This document shows, piece after piece, positions 9,578 to 18,369 of a stretch of DNA of 38,355 nt. The position numbers and the translations under genes are program-made. The notes below the pieces were generated by a model, which had not been told where the DNA came from, searched no databases, and saw only the letters and a list, made by a program, of their open reading frames with translations. The DNA is taken from positions 1 to 38,355 of the forward strand of contig PLYI01000124.1 of NCBI GenBank assembly GCA_003151735.1. The letters run 5' to 3'. The DNA is from Candidatus Bathyarchaeota archaeon. GTDB lineage: Archaea > Thermoproteota > Bathyarchaeia > Bathyarchaeales > Bathycorpusculaceae. The first letter of the stretch is position 1. Every line of letters begins with the position of its first letter.

Positions 9578-11392
9578 TCACTCCTTTTTTCTTTTACTTA
9601 AAGTAAAGTACATAGTTGAACCTTTCCCCACTTCAGATTCTATCCAGATACGACCGCCATGTCGCTCCACAATCCTTTTGCAGATAGCAAGTCCGATGCC
9701 TGAACCTGAATACTCTTCTCTTGTGTGAAGACGCTGGAAAATCTTGAATAAGCGATCAAAGTATTCAGGAGCTATACCTATGCCATTGTCCTTTATTGAA
9801 AACAGATATTCTGTCTGCTCCACCCGCGCTGACACATGAACTCGCGGCGGTTCTTTTCCATGGAATTTTATGGCGTTTCCAATCAAGTTTTGGAAGAGTT
9901 GAACAAGTTGTCCTCCGTCAGCTACAACTGTTGGGAGTTTATCATGAGTCACTACCGCGCCATTGTCGGCGATTGATGCTTGCAGGTTCAAGAGCGCGAT
10001 GTCGAGCGTTGATTCAACATCGACAGGTGCGAAAGGTTTGCCGAGCCTGCTGACCCGAGAATAGGTTAAGAGGTCGTCAATTAAGCCTCGCATACGATTA
10101 GCACCGTCCACGGCATATCCAATGAATTCGTCAGCATCTGTATCCAGTTTGCCCTTGTACCTACGCTCCAGTAGCTGCACGTAACTAGCTACCATACGCA
10201 GAGGTTCCTGCAGGTCATGCGATGCAACATATGCGAACTGTTCCAATTCTGAGTTGGACTGTTGCAGTTTTTCCATCGCTTGTTTGATTTCGTTCTCCAT
10301 GGCTTTGCGTTCGGTAACATCTCTTGCTGCAGCAAAAACTCCTTCTACCTCTCCCTTAGGGTTCATATAAACTGTTGCATTGTACAAAACATCAGTTATT
10401 CTGCGAGATTTGTGTCTAATTGCGAGGGGGTAATCCTTGACTAATCCTTCTGTGAAGACTTTTTGGTATCCTGCCCTAGCTTCTTCAGGTTGAGTGAAAT
10501 AATCAGAAAAATCAGTGCCAATCAATTCCTCACGAGTGCAGCCAGTAACATCTTCCGTGGCTTTGTTAACATCGGTAACCTTCCCTTCCTTGCTGATTGT
10601 AACCAATGGGTCTAAACTTGCTTCAAGTAAACTTCTGGAATATAGAGAAGCAGCCAACAACTTTTGTTCGGCAAGTTTGCGGTTAGCTGTCATCTGGTTG
10701 AATGCATAAGAAAGCTCACTTACCTCGTCCTTTCGCTTAGTTTCTATAACATAGTCAAGGTTTCCTGAGCTTACAGTGTTAATTCCGTGTTGAAGTTCAG
10801 CTACCGATTTTAAGGTTCTTCGGAAAACCAAGTAAATTGTTGCTAAGAGAGCCCCGAAGGCGCCCACAAGTGACACTATAAAAAAGGTGTTTGTATCGTT
10901 TGCTTGGTGGGCTTCAGTATCAAATGAAATCGACAGTTGAGAGGCGTCAAGGTTAAGTGCTTGATTTTGGTTTGTCATGTTTCCCCATCTATCTTGAAAG
11001 GGTTGCAACTCCCTAACGCTTTCATTTCGAGGAGTGTTTTGCAGGTAGAAAACTACCTCACTAAAAGTACTGTTGAGTCCTTGCAGGTCTCGGCTAACGT
11101 TGCTTGCAAGCTGCTGTTGTTGGTCATTGTTGAGTTTCAGATTTGACAAATCACTGGAGAGGAAAGAAAAGTTGGCCTGCCATTGAATAACCGTGCTGTC
11201 TTGTTGGTAGAGGAAGTAATCGATAGAAATACTGCTCAGGTTACCTGCGCCTCGTTGGATATTATTAGCAATATTTTCTTGGGCTTTAAAATTAGCCACC
11301 TGCTGCGAGCTCGTTGCAACTGAACCAGCGATAATAACCAATATGATACTGAAGACGAAAATGCATATTATGAACTGAGTTTTAATTTTCAT
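9578..11392 (-). CDS. Membrane sensor histidine kinase (HAMP-PAS-HisKA-HATPase)
   Basis: A 604-residue membrane sensor. Transmembrane helix 1 spans about residues 7-26 and helix 2 about 172-190. Between them lies a helical extracytoplasmic domain rich in Gln/Asn that could bind a ligand. HAMP follows (about 190-245), then PAS (about 255-365), a coiled coil, and HisKA with YVASHDLQEPLRM (His near 393). The HATPase has NLIGNAIKFHG, DNGIGIAPEY and GSGIGLAICKRIVERHGG. The HisKA/HATPase type is the one seen in phytochrome-like kinases, matching the Rcp1-like regulator next to it. The ATG start gives a complete first helix. First gene of a three-gene minus-strand operon. Confidence 0.95.
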   Translation of the reverse strand: MKIKTQFIICIFVFSIILVIIAGSVATSSQQVANFKAQENIANNIQRGAGNLSSISIDYFLYQQDSTVIQWQANFSFLSSDLSNLKLNNDQQQQLASNVSRDLQGLNSTFSEVVFYLQNTPRNESVRELQPFQDRWGNMTNQNQALNLDASQLSISFDTEAHQANDTNTFFIVSLVGAFGALLATIYLVFRRTLKSVAELQHGINTVSSGNLDYVIETKRKDEVSELSYAFNQMTANRKLAEQKLLAASLYSRSLLEASLDPLVTISKEGKVTDVNKATEDVTGCTREELIGTDFSDYFTQPEEARAGYQKVFTEGLVKDYPLAIRHKSRRITDVLYNATVYMNPKGEVEGVFAAARDVTERKAMENEIKQAMEKLQQSNSELEQFAYVASHDLQEPLRMVASYVQLLERRYKGKLDTDADEFIGYAVDGANRMRGLIDDLLTYSRVSRLGKPFAPVDVESTLDIALLNLQASIADNGAVVTHDKLPTVVADGGQLVQLFQNLIGNAIKFHGKEPPRVHVSARVEQTEYLFSIKDNGIGIAPEYFDRLFKIFQRLHTREEYSGSGIGLAICKRIVERHGGRIWIESEVGKGSTMYFTLSKRKKE

Positions 11393-11967
11393 ATTTCATT
11401 GTCCTCAGTGACTTTATCGTCCGTTTGACCGTTTCTATCTTGAGGCTTTTTGACAATTAATACTGGCGCCTTCGTAGAACCAATAATTTAGGACCTACTA
11501 CAGAGTTTTTTATCATAAAAACTTTTGCATCCTCAATGACAAAATGGACGTACAACACCTTGAATGTTCATCGACGGCTTACCTGCCGCCGTTGGCAGAC
11601 AAATAAACCTTTTTATGGCACCTCTAAGGTTTCCAGAGCGCTCCACACAATTAAAAGCGGCAAAATCAGTCTAGAACTTAGCGATTGTTGTTTCATTATG
11701 TGACAACATTGTTTTATATCATTTTGAGTGGTAATGGGATGATAAGCAAGGAGAAGATAACTAAGAGCCAACGAGTTAGGCGGGTCCGGCGGCTAACAAA
11801 GAAGAAGGCGTCTGCTACTGTTTTTTGCGCCAACAATGTTAGCCCAAGGCTAAATCCGCTTAACAAAACCTTTTTGCCCTACAAAAATTCAAGATGCAAA
11901 TGGCGCTAACTCCTTTTTCCTATTCGGGGTATTGATTTAGAAAGGGTTAAATATCCTGATCTCTGTT
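11393..11967. other. Long intergenic stretch
   Basis: Holds the divergent control regions of the kinase operon and the 11968 gene. A frame from 11685 to 11909 exists (internal ATG 11739, basic N-terminus), but its composition is not convincing and I do not call it. A short GC-rich inverted sequence (around 11576-11600) is also present. Nothing else supported. Confidence 0.4.
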
Positions 11968-12270
11968 TTGGAGGATAGGGGAACGTACGTACGCATGCTT
12001 AGAGCTCAAGCGATAGCTGTATTGAAAGAGATAGTAACTAACGGGTTGATAGATACAGCATGGGTCTCCATTGAGAAAAGAGCACCCGACAGTTTTGAGC
12101 TAAGAATCAAGACAGATTGCAACCGCACTTTAATTGAAGCTTTTCTTCAAAAACATAATTTGACGCTTGAAGAGAACAAGCAAAAAGACTGGTTAATAAT
12201 TTACCAAACAAGAAACCACATAAACCCCTGGGAAAACAGCGAAAACACACAAAAGACAAGCGTTAACTGA
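11968..12270 (+). CDS. Hypothetical protein, about 90-100 aa
   Basis: Not recognised. It has a small alpha/beta pattern: a helix (MLRAQAIAVLKEIVTNG), a strand (TAWVSIEKR), a strand (SFELRIKTDC), a helix (RTLIEAFLQKHN) and a final strand (DWLIIYQTR). It is cytosolic. Initiation may be at the TTG at 11968 or at the ATG at 11995, where the clear helix begins. A GGAGG lies at 11970-11974, too far from the ATG for a usual ribosome site. A strong stem-loop follows 71 bases after the stop. Confidence 0.55.
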   Translation: MEDRGTYVRMLRAQAIAVLKEIVTNGLIDTAWVSIEKRAPDSFELRIKTDCNRTLIEAFLQKHNLTLEENKQKDWLIIYQTRNHINPWENSENTQKTSVN

Positions 12271-12341
12271 AAACTTGTAGCTGTGTAGGCACAATCACAT
12301 CATTATTTATGGTTCAAAAGCGCTTAAGTAAACAAGGAAAA

Positions 12342-12410
12342 GGTTAGCTTAAATGCAAGCGAAGTGTTTCCCCCTCTCTCTTCCTGAATTCGCTTGCGTT
12401 TAAGTTAGCC
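12342..12410 (+). terminator. 22-bp stem-loop followed by pyrimidine tract
   Basis: Arms 12342-12363 and 12389-12410 pair over 22 positions with a 25-base loop. Three of the pairs are G-U when read as plus-strand RNA and would be A-C mismatches on the minus strand, so the plus strand is the likely transcribed RNA. A CU-rich tract follows. It may end the 11968-12270 transcript, be an RNA-processing signal, or be a remnant of an inverted-repeat element. Confidence 0.55.
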
Positions 12411-12553
12411 CTTCTCTCTCTTCTTAACCCTTCAACAAATTTTATTGTCGCATCAAATAAAAAAGTAGTGACAATGGCTCTTTGGCTTGATTAACTACCG
12501 TTTTAGCTATAATCAACTATATTTCCCTTATCCTTGAGCACTTTTCAAAAAAT

Positions 12554-13582
12554 TTAGATGTTAACGTGAAATGCCCAATGCATGTAAGCGCTAATATTTC
12601 TTGAAAGTACCAAAGAGGGCTCCACATAACAGTGAAGACTGCACCTTTGGCAGTTTTCTATTTTTTTCCAGTCAAAATCAGAAACAGCACCCTTAATGCC
12701 ACCTTCAAAAACAGAAACACTGCTCACATAATCGTTGTGGACGTAACAAGGTAAAACTACATTTCCGTGAGGGTCGATGTTTATCATTGTCCAAGGTTTG
12801 CATTGCCATTTTTTCTCTTTAGCCATCACTTTAAAGTAGCCCATTGAGTTGACAATTGGGTAGCCTTCCCGCTTCATTTCCATAAGTCTACTTACTATTT
12901 TCGGTATTTTGCCCACAGCAGGCGAAGATACGTTGGCGTTGCAGTATTCGTGAGCTGCAGCTACAGATATTTTCGTACCTAACTCCTTTGCCAGCTCCAC
13001 CATGCTTTCTATTTCATGTACGTTCTCAGCCATCATAGTAGTGTTAATGGTTACAGGAACTTTTTCTTTCGCTGCACATATACCTCGAACGGATTTTCTG
13101 AAGCTTCCGCCAACTCCCCTAATAGCATCGTGAGTTTGTTCTAAGCCATCTAACGAAACGTAAACGACTCCGTTGATGAACGGCGCTATTTCGTCGATTC
13201 TGGATTCAAGCAAGGTTCCGTTTGTAATTAGGCTTGTATGCAAAGGCAGAGACCTAGAAAAAGCAAGAATATCCACCAAATCCTTCCTAAGCAATGGTTC
13301 CCCGCCCTCAAACGCGACTCCGACGGCACCTGACCAGTAAATTTGCTTCAAAACCGCTTTCTCCTGCGTAAGACTTGGATCCGGGCTGGTTCTTCTCCAA
13401 AAAGGACACATCTTGCACCGAAGGTTACAGTTGTAGGTCAATTTGTGGCCGCAGAAAAAAGGAACTTTAGCACCCAGCAGGTTTGAGATCAACCCGCTAT
13501 AAATCCTAAAGCCCATCCGGAAGTTTTCCGAGAGATGCGACGATTTTTTTTCTAAAACAGAATTTTGGGAAACTTGTTTCAT
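12554..13582 (-). CDS. Radical SAM protein with SPASM-like C-terminus
   Basis: A 342-residue radical S-adenosylmethionine enzyme. The CxxxCxxC cluster motif is CNLRCKMC (Cys52, 56, 59). The GGEP-type SAM-binding motif is FEGGEPLLR (about 92-100). YVSLDG and the later strands complete the barrel. The C-terminus has additional cysteines (CKPW, LPCYVHND, CQRCSLHC) that could hold an auxiliary cluster as in SPASM or twitch domains. The substrate is unknown. No peptide precursor or lipid gene sits beside it, so it looks like an orphan. The N-terminal 35 residues form an amphipathic arm. The ATG start is preceded by a gap of AT-rich sequence. Confidence 0.9.
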   Translation of the reverse strand: MKQVSQNSVLEKKSSHLSENFRMGFRIYSGLISNLLGAKVPFFCGHKLTYNCNLRCKMCPFWRRTSPDPSLTQEKAVLKQIYWSGAVGVAFEGGEPLLRKDLVDILAFSRSLPLHTSLITNGTLLESRIDEIAPFINGVVYVSLDGLEQTHDAIRGVGGSFRKSVRGICAAKEKVPVTINTTMMAENVHEIESMVELAKELGTKISVAAAHEYCNANVSSPAVGKIPKIVSRLMEMKREGYPIVNSMGYFKVMAKEKKWQCKPWTMINIDPHGNVVLPCYVHNDYVSSVSVFEGGIKGAVSDFDWKKIENCQRCSLHCYVEPSLVLSRNISAYMHWAFHVNI

Positions 13583-13751
13583 CCTTAATGACCCGATAAA
13601 GTTTTGAAATCTAAAACCAGTTTTAGTTTTTTAATGAAGTTACTATTGCGCTTCCTTTAAACCTAACGCTCTATTGCATATGTGTTAAGTTAATAATTTC
13701 GTCATTATTCACCGATTGTTCGCTATGCGCTGATTCGGTGGAATATTTATT

Positions 13752-14078
13752 TTAAGAGAATATGAAGCCAATGATTAAACCTACTATGAATCCGACGCTT
13801 AACGGCAGCAAGCCGATGAGAAGTGCCCCGTATTGAACTGCTATTGGACCGTATTTGTCAGATAAATCTTTTAATGTGCCAAGACTCAGGCCAAAAAATC
13901 CTAAATAGCTAACAATAAAGATTATAACTGCTGCAATAATGGCGAACTTCAAGAATTTATGAACAAGATAACCCACAATTAAGCCAACTACGAATGGAAG
14001 AATCATAACAACTATTGTCGGCAAACCAGCTATGCTTCCCGAAGTAATGAAATGAATTACATCATCTATCGCGCCCAA
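13752..14078 (-). CDS. FUN14-like small membrane protein
   Basis: A 108-residue protein with three to four hydrophobic helices. LPFVVGLIVGYLVHKFLKF and the final LLPLSVGFIVGLIIGF segment match the archaeal/mitochondrial FUN14 pattern: a glycine-rich helix, basic patch, second helix, soluble loop and a P-x-S-x-x-F-x-x-G-F ending. The function in archaea is unknown. Start at ATG. It is separate from its neighbours; the short Lys-rich gene on the same strand lies upstream. Confidence 0.6.
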   Translation of the reverse strand: MGAIDDVIHFITSGSIAGLPTIVVMILPFVVGLIVGYLVHKFLKFAIIAAVIIFIVSYLGFFGLSLGTLKDLSDKYGPIAVQYGALLIGLLPLSVGFIVGLIIGFIFS

Positions 14079-14200
14079 AATTCACAACTCCACAATTAAA
14101 ATATAGATAGTATATGGGCTATTAAACCCTTGTAGCTGTAACCCCACATTAACAAAGCGGTATACTGTTAAAAGTATTATTTTGTGATAAGGGAATTTTG

Positions 14201-14338
14201 CTATTCTTTTTTCTTGACTCCTTTCTTTATTCCCTTTCCAAAATCTTTAACGTCTTTAGCACCTTTTTTGATGCCTTTACCGATTGCTTCGCCTGTTTTC
14301 TCGGCGGCATTTTCAATTTTTTTCTTGTTTTCTGGCAT
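14201..14338 (-). CDS. Lys-rich 45-aa protein
   Basis: A short frame from ATG to TAG encodes a 45-residue, highly basic amphipathic helix with a repeated GKGIKKG / GAKDVKD pattern. The ribosome site is weak. Repeats of this kind occur in short stress or surface-associated proteins, but I cannot assign a family. The composition and periodicity make it more likely than chance to be translated. Confidence 0.45.
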   Translation of the reverse strand: MPENKKKIENAAEKTGEAIGKGIKKGAKDVKDFGKGIKKGVKKKE

Positions 14339-14387
14339 TTATTTTTAGAAACCTAACGTTTTTTTTCAATCAACTCATTCAATTTTA

Positions 14388-14720
14388 GATAAAATACTGC
14401 AAAAGAAACCAATCGCTGTTTGCTGGGGATCCTCAGTCACACACACATTTAATAGAGAAGTCAGAGATCTAAAGTTGAGTTTTGATAAAAACAAACCAAC
14501 CCCTGACAAGTCTTGTGAGAGAAGAAAAGAAATGGTGGAAATAGATAGCCCAGAACAAAAGAAGAAAAACAAATAATAATAGATGAGAAAAAACAGGTTC
14601 GGTCAGCAGAAGAAATCAGGCAGGTAATAAAAGACTCGAAAGTTCTCTATCTTATTTTGAGCGGTGGTTGGGGGGCAAACAAGACATTGGATAAAACAAT
14701 GGGAGAAAAACATTAACAAA
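14388..14720 (+). pseudogene. Decayed coding remnant
   Basis: Two plus-strand open stretches read as protein but lack starts and sit in different frames. The first ends at TAA 14574-14576 after a charged segment. The second resumes in another frame (QVRSAEEIRQVIKDSKVLYL..., stop near 14717). A one-base shift in the A run near 14557-14569 would join them. No family recognised. Confidence 0.3.
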
Positions 14721-14883
14721 AGGATAGCTGAAGCCCCAGATTCGCACGATTCCGGATACATATGTCCTATTGTGCAGAAATAATCTCAGAATTCGATTTG
14801 CCCACTCCGATTTCCACAACTATTCACAAATGTTCTAACAATCACAGATTTTCTCACAAAATAATGACGACAAAAGAAAAAAG

Positions 14884-15497
14884 ATGCTGAAGGATCAAGA
14901 AAGACAAGATATTTTTAATGAAGCACGGGCTGCAAAAAAAGCTGAACAACAACTGACAGGTAAAAAGTTTGTTGAAAATGTCAAGTATGCTTTCCGCATT
15001 GATAGAAGAACACGATATATTAATTCTACAATCATAAAGCGGGAATATCTAGAGCATCGAGAGTTCTATCACCAAAAAATGAATAGTGCATTCAAAAGTC
15101 GAACAAACAATATTTCGATTGGAGCTTTTGATAGCCTGTTTAGTGCAATTGACTTCAGCGACACATCGACTCTGTGGGAACGAAAAGCAGGTCTTGCCAA
15201 GAGCATAAATCACAATAAGATTGATTTTATGGGTACTCTAATTGGGGCAATGTCGGCGTAAATTGGTTCTCTTCGTGTACTTTTTCCAATCATACTCTTA
15301 GTTGCTACGCAAGGTATAACAGCTTTTGGCAACTATCTTGTGTACGGGTTCTTTGTAATCATGTTCTTCGAATTTTATGAAGGCTATTTTAACCAAAACA
15401 GACTCAAAAGATTAGTTAAGGAACATAAGATTACACGAGCGAATTCGATGAAATCACAGATTTGATTGAAAGGAAAAAGGATTTACGAATTCGATAA
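14884..15497 (+). pseudogene. Broken membrane-anchored protein gene
   Basis: The ATG at 14884 opens a charged helical domain of 125 codons that stops at TAA 15259-15261. The same frame continues with two hydrophobic segments (VLFPIILLVATQ and YLVYGFFVIMFF) and a basic stretch. Near 15440 the coding sense moves by one base to EFDEITDLIERKKDLRIR and a stop at 15495-15497. An in-frame stop plus a frameshift indicates a decayed gene, unless both are consensus errors. Protein-like composition continues across both lesions. No family recognised. The region is AT-rich and probably acquired. Confidence 0.5.
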
Positions 15498-15541
15498 TTT
15501 TCCTGATTTTCCACCTTTATCCTCTGATTTAGAAAAAATGC

Positions 15542-17998
15542 TCAGAATTTTACCCGCTTATAGAAAATTCCTTTCACCACTTCCCCCGCTAATATGTAGA
15601 ATACGACAATTATTGACATCAAAGCTAGCACTAAGAGCTGTGGCTGGGCAAAACCGAATAGTTTGCCAATAGGAGTGAAGGGTAAGATAAGAGTGGCGAT
15701 AACAACTACTACGGTTGTTAAAAGCAAAAACTTCCCTGGAAAACTCTTGAAGAATGGTCTTCGACTCCGAATAACTAGTACGATTAAACTTGCAGAAATA
15801 ACCGATTCTATAAACCAGCCAGTCCTAAAAAGGTCCTGATCACCGTGCAAAACAAAAATAAGTACGCCAAAAGCGATATAATCAAAAACTGAACTTAGGA
15901 TGCCGAAAACTATCATGAAATTGCGGATGAAAGCAACGTTCCAGCGTCGGGGCTTTTCAACCATTTCACTGTCTACATTATCTGTGCCTATGGTTGTCTC
16001 TGGAAAATCTGTCATCAGATTGGTAAGCAAAATCTGCCCAGGCAAAAGAGGCAAAAATGACAAAAACAGAGACGCACCTGCCATGCTGAACATGTTTCCA
16101 AAATTCGCGCTTGTCGCCATGAACACGTATTTTAGGGTATTAGCAAAGGTTTTTCTTCCTTCCTTGACTCCATTTGCAAGCACCCTTAGATCCTTTTCAA
16201 GCAAAACAATATCTGCGGATTCTTTGGCAACATCCACTGCACTTTCGACCGAGAGACCGACATCAGCAGCATGAAGAGCTGAGGCATCGTTGATTCCATC
16301 GCCCATATAGCCAACTACATTTCCAGCTTTCTTGAGCGCGAGAATGATGCGTTCCTTCTGGTTTGGTTCTACCTCTGCGAAAACATTTACGTCATTAACT
16401 TGCCGAAGCAATGCCTCATCACTTAAGATACGGAGATCTGGACCTGCAAGAATTTTTGGAGTAGGAAATCCAACTTGCTGACTGATGCTGGCTGCAACCA
16501 ATCGGTTATCTCCAGTTACTATCTTTAGCGAAATTCCTAGACGCTTCAAATCGCTAATAGTCTCGGCGATTTTAGGCTTGGCAGGATCAAAGAGAACAAG
16601 GAATCCTAAGAAAGTCATACCGGCTTCACTGTCTTTGGTGACGAGTTTGTCAGATCCGAGGTCTTTGTAAGCTATTCCTAGGACGCGAAATCCTTTGCTA
16701 CTTAGTTCCTCGAAACGTTGTTGGATCTGGTTTTGCACTCCAGCTATCGGTACGATTGTTGCTTCGGAAGTTTCAACCAAGCTGCATATGTCAAGAACGT
16801 TTTGCAAAGCGCCCTTGGTGACCACCAAATTCTTATTGTCTTTTGTAACTAAGATACTTAGTCGCTTTCGAATAAAATCGTAGGGCACTTCATCCAGCTT
16901 CGTGTATCCAGATGAATCGACCTGAGCGCTACAAATGGCATCGTCAATCGGATTCGTAAAACCTGATTGATTAGAAGCATTCAGATACGCGTAGAGTTGT
17001 GCTTTTGGACTTGGGTTACCGTTAAAGTCAAGGACGGACTGTATTTTTATAATGCCTTCAGTTAGGGTTCCTGTTTTGTCGGAGCAAAGTACGTTCATGC
17101 TGCCGAAGTTCTCAATAGATGCGAGCCGTTTAACAATCACCTTCTGGGTTGCCATGATCTTGGCGCCGTGAGCTAAGTTAATGCTGATAATAGCTGGCAA
17201 CAGTTGAGGAGTAAGTCCAACCGCAAGTGCTAAGGAAAAGAGAAGAGAATCCAGTACAGAACGCGCAAAATACACGTTTATAGCTAATGTGACGACTACC
17301 AGCACTAAAGTTACTTCCATAAGGAGATAACCGAAATGCCGGACTCCATGTTCAAACTCTGTTTCAGGCGGTCTCAGTTTTAGGCGTTCGGAGACTTTGC
17401 CAAACTCTGTTTGCAACCCAGTTCCCACAACAACTGCTAAAGCGTCGCCGCTGACAACGTTGGTTCCCATGAAAAGACTGTTTGTCCGCTGACTAAGTGA
17501 CGTTGCCTGAGGCAGGATCCCAGCAGTTTTTTCAGCCGGAAAAGTTTCGCCAGTCAATGATGCTTCGTTGACGAAAAGATCCTTTGATTCGAAAATTATT
17601 GAGTCTCCAGGTATCAGGTCCCCAGCGTTGAGGTGAATGACATCGCCTGGCACGATTTCTTCAACTGGTATTTCCTTTTGGGTCCCATCACGAAACACCG
17701 TCGCTTTGGTCTGAACTATAGCCAGCAGTTTTTCGACAGCGTTTGCAGCGCCCCGCTCCTGCCAGAAACCAAGAAGGCTGCTTATGAGGATGATCGTTAT
17801 GATAATTATTGCGTTTGTAGGCAAAACACCCTTAGATACGTCAAGATATAATGACAAAGCGCCTGCGAAGATGAGGATAAGAATAAGTGGACTCTTAAAC
17901 TGAGTTAAAAGTAGTGTTAGCGTGTCTGATCTTTTCTTGGGCTTAAGAAGATTTGAGCCATATTTTGCGAGCCTTTTTTTGGCCTCTTCGTCAGTCAA
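15542..17998 (-). CDS. mgtA: Magnesium-type P-type ATPase (MgtA-like)
   Basis: P3B-like cation ATPase of the plasma membrane. It has the actuator loop with SLTGE (about residue 145), phosphorylation motif CSDKTGTLTEG (about 306), hinge GDGINDASAL (about 545) and a C-terminal bundle of helices. DVGLSVESAVDVAKESADIVLLEKDL is typical of MgtA/MgtB, so Mg uptake is the likely role. The coordinates use TTG 17998, but the frame stays open upstream and encodes FWAVPTSEVLKQLQTT, the usual start of this family. A CAGGAG ribosome site (18095-18100) precedes a CTG at 18086-18088 by six bases, and a TATA-like box lies at 18143-18149. The natural start is therefore probably CTG 18088, giving 848 residues. 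Confidence 0.92.
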   Translation of the reverse strand: MTDEEAKKRLAKYGSNLLKPKKRSDTLTLLLTQFKSPLILILIFAGALSLYLDVSKGVLPTNAIIIITIILISSLLGFWQERGAANAVEKLLAIVQTKATVFRDGTQKEIPVEEIVPGDVIHLNAGDLIPGDSIIFESKDLFVNEASLTGETFPAEKTAGILPQATSLSQRTNSLFMGTNVVSGDALAVVVGTGLQTEFGKVSERLKLRPPETEFEHGVRHFGYLLMEVTLVLVVVTLAINVYFARSVLDSLLFSLALAVGLTPQLLPAIISINLAHGAKIMATQKVIVKRLASIENFGSMNVLCSDKTGTLTEGIIKIQSVLDFNGNPSPKAQLYAYLNASNQSGFTNPIDDAICSAQVDSSGYTKLDEVPYDFIRKRLSILVTKDNKNLVVTKGALQNVLDICSLVETSEATIVPIAGVQNQIQQRFEELSSKGFRVLGIAYKDLGSDKLVTKDSEAGMTFLGFLVLFDPAKPKIAETISDLKRLGISLKIVTGDNRLVAASISQQVGFPTPKILAGPDLRILSDEALLRQVNDVNVFAEVEPNQKERIILALKKAGNVVGYMGDGINDASALHAADVGLSVESAVDVAKESADIVLLEKDLRVLANGVKEGRKTFANTLKYVFMATSANFGNMFSMAGASLFLSFLPLLPGQILLTNLMTDFPETTIGTDNVDSEMVEKPRRWNVAFIRNFMIVFGILSSVFDYIAFGVLIFVLHGDQDLFRTGWFIESVISASLIVLVIRSRRPFFKSFPGKFLLLTTVVVVIATLILPFTPIGKLFGFAQPQLLVLALMSIIVVFYILAGEVVKGIFYKRVKF

Positions 17999-18142
17999 GC
18001 CTTTGGATGTTGTCTGCAGTTGCTTAAGAACCTCAGAAGTGGGGACGGCCCAAAAGGTTTGCTGGTTTTGGCTATCTTGATTGTTCAGAAAAATCTCCTG
18101 GCAATTAATTGATATGCCTAAAATGTTAATTGAAGACAGGGC

Positions 18143-18149
18143 TATAAAC
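18143..18149 (-). promoter_or_regulatory. TATA-like box for mgtA
   Basis: Minus-strand GTTTATA would start transcription near 18118 and leave a leader of about 30 bases to CTG 18088 with its CAGGAG site. It supports the upstream start rather than TTG 17998. Confidence 0.45.
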
Positions 18150-18369
18150 AGTTTTATTGATGCTTCGGTGGAAATTGCGAAGAGATTGATTTGTAGAATA
18201 ACTGAGCTCCCACAACGGTAGTTAGGAAGAATCAGAGCTACAAAAGAAACAATTGACAGGCAAAAAACATACCGATAAACATTCTCAAAGGTATCACGAG
18301 GTAAGACCTAATAGGTTTTTAAAATATTGAAAGAAAAAATGAGTGAGCACAAAAATTCCCCTCTATCAA

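Noticed and set aside
11685-11909. 74-codon frame with a basic start
   Set aside because: No ribosome site, odd composition in the second half, no family; too weak to call.
14375-14572. Minus-strand 65-codon frame, Phe/Ser/Leu-rich
   Set aside because: The opposite strand reads as a better (though broken) protein; this looks like its shadow.
18124-18222. 32-codon plus-strand frame opposite the mgtA promoter
   Set aside because: Reads fairly well but is short, lacks a ribosome site and overlaps the mgtA promoter; probably chance.
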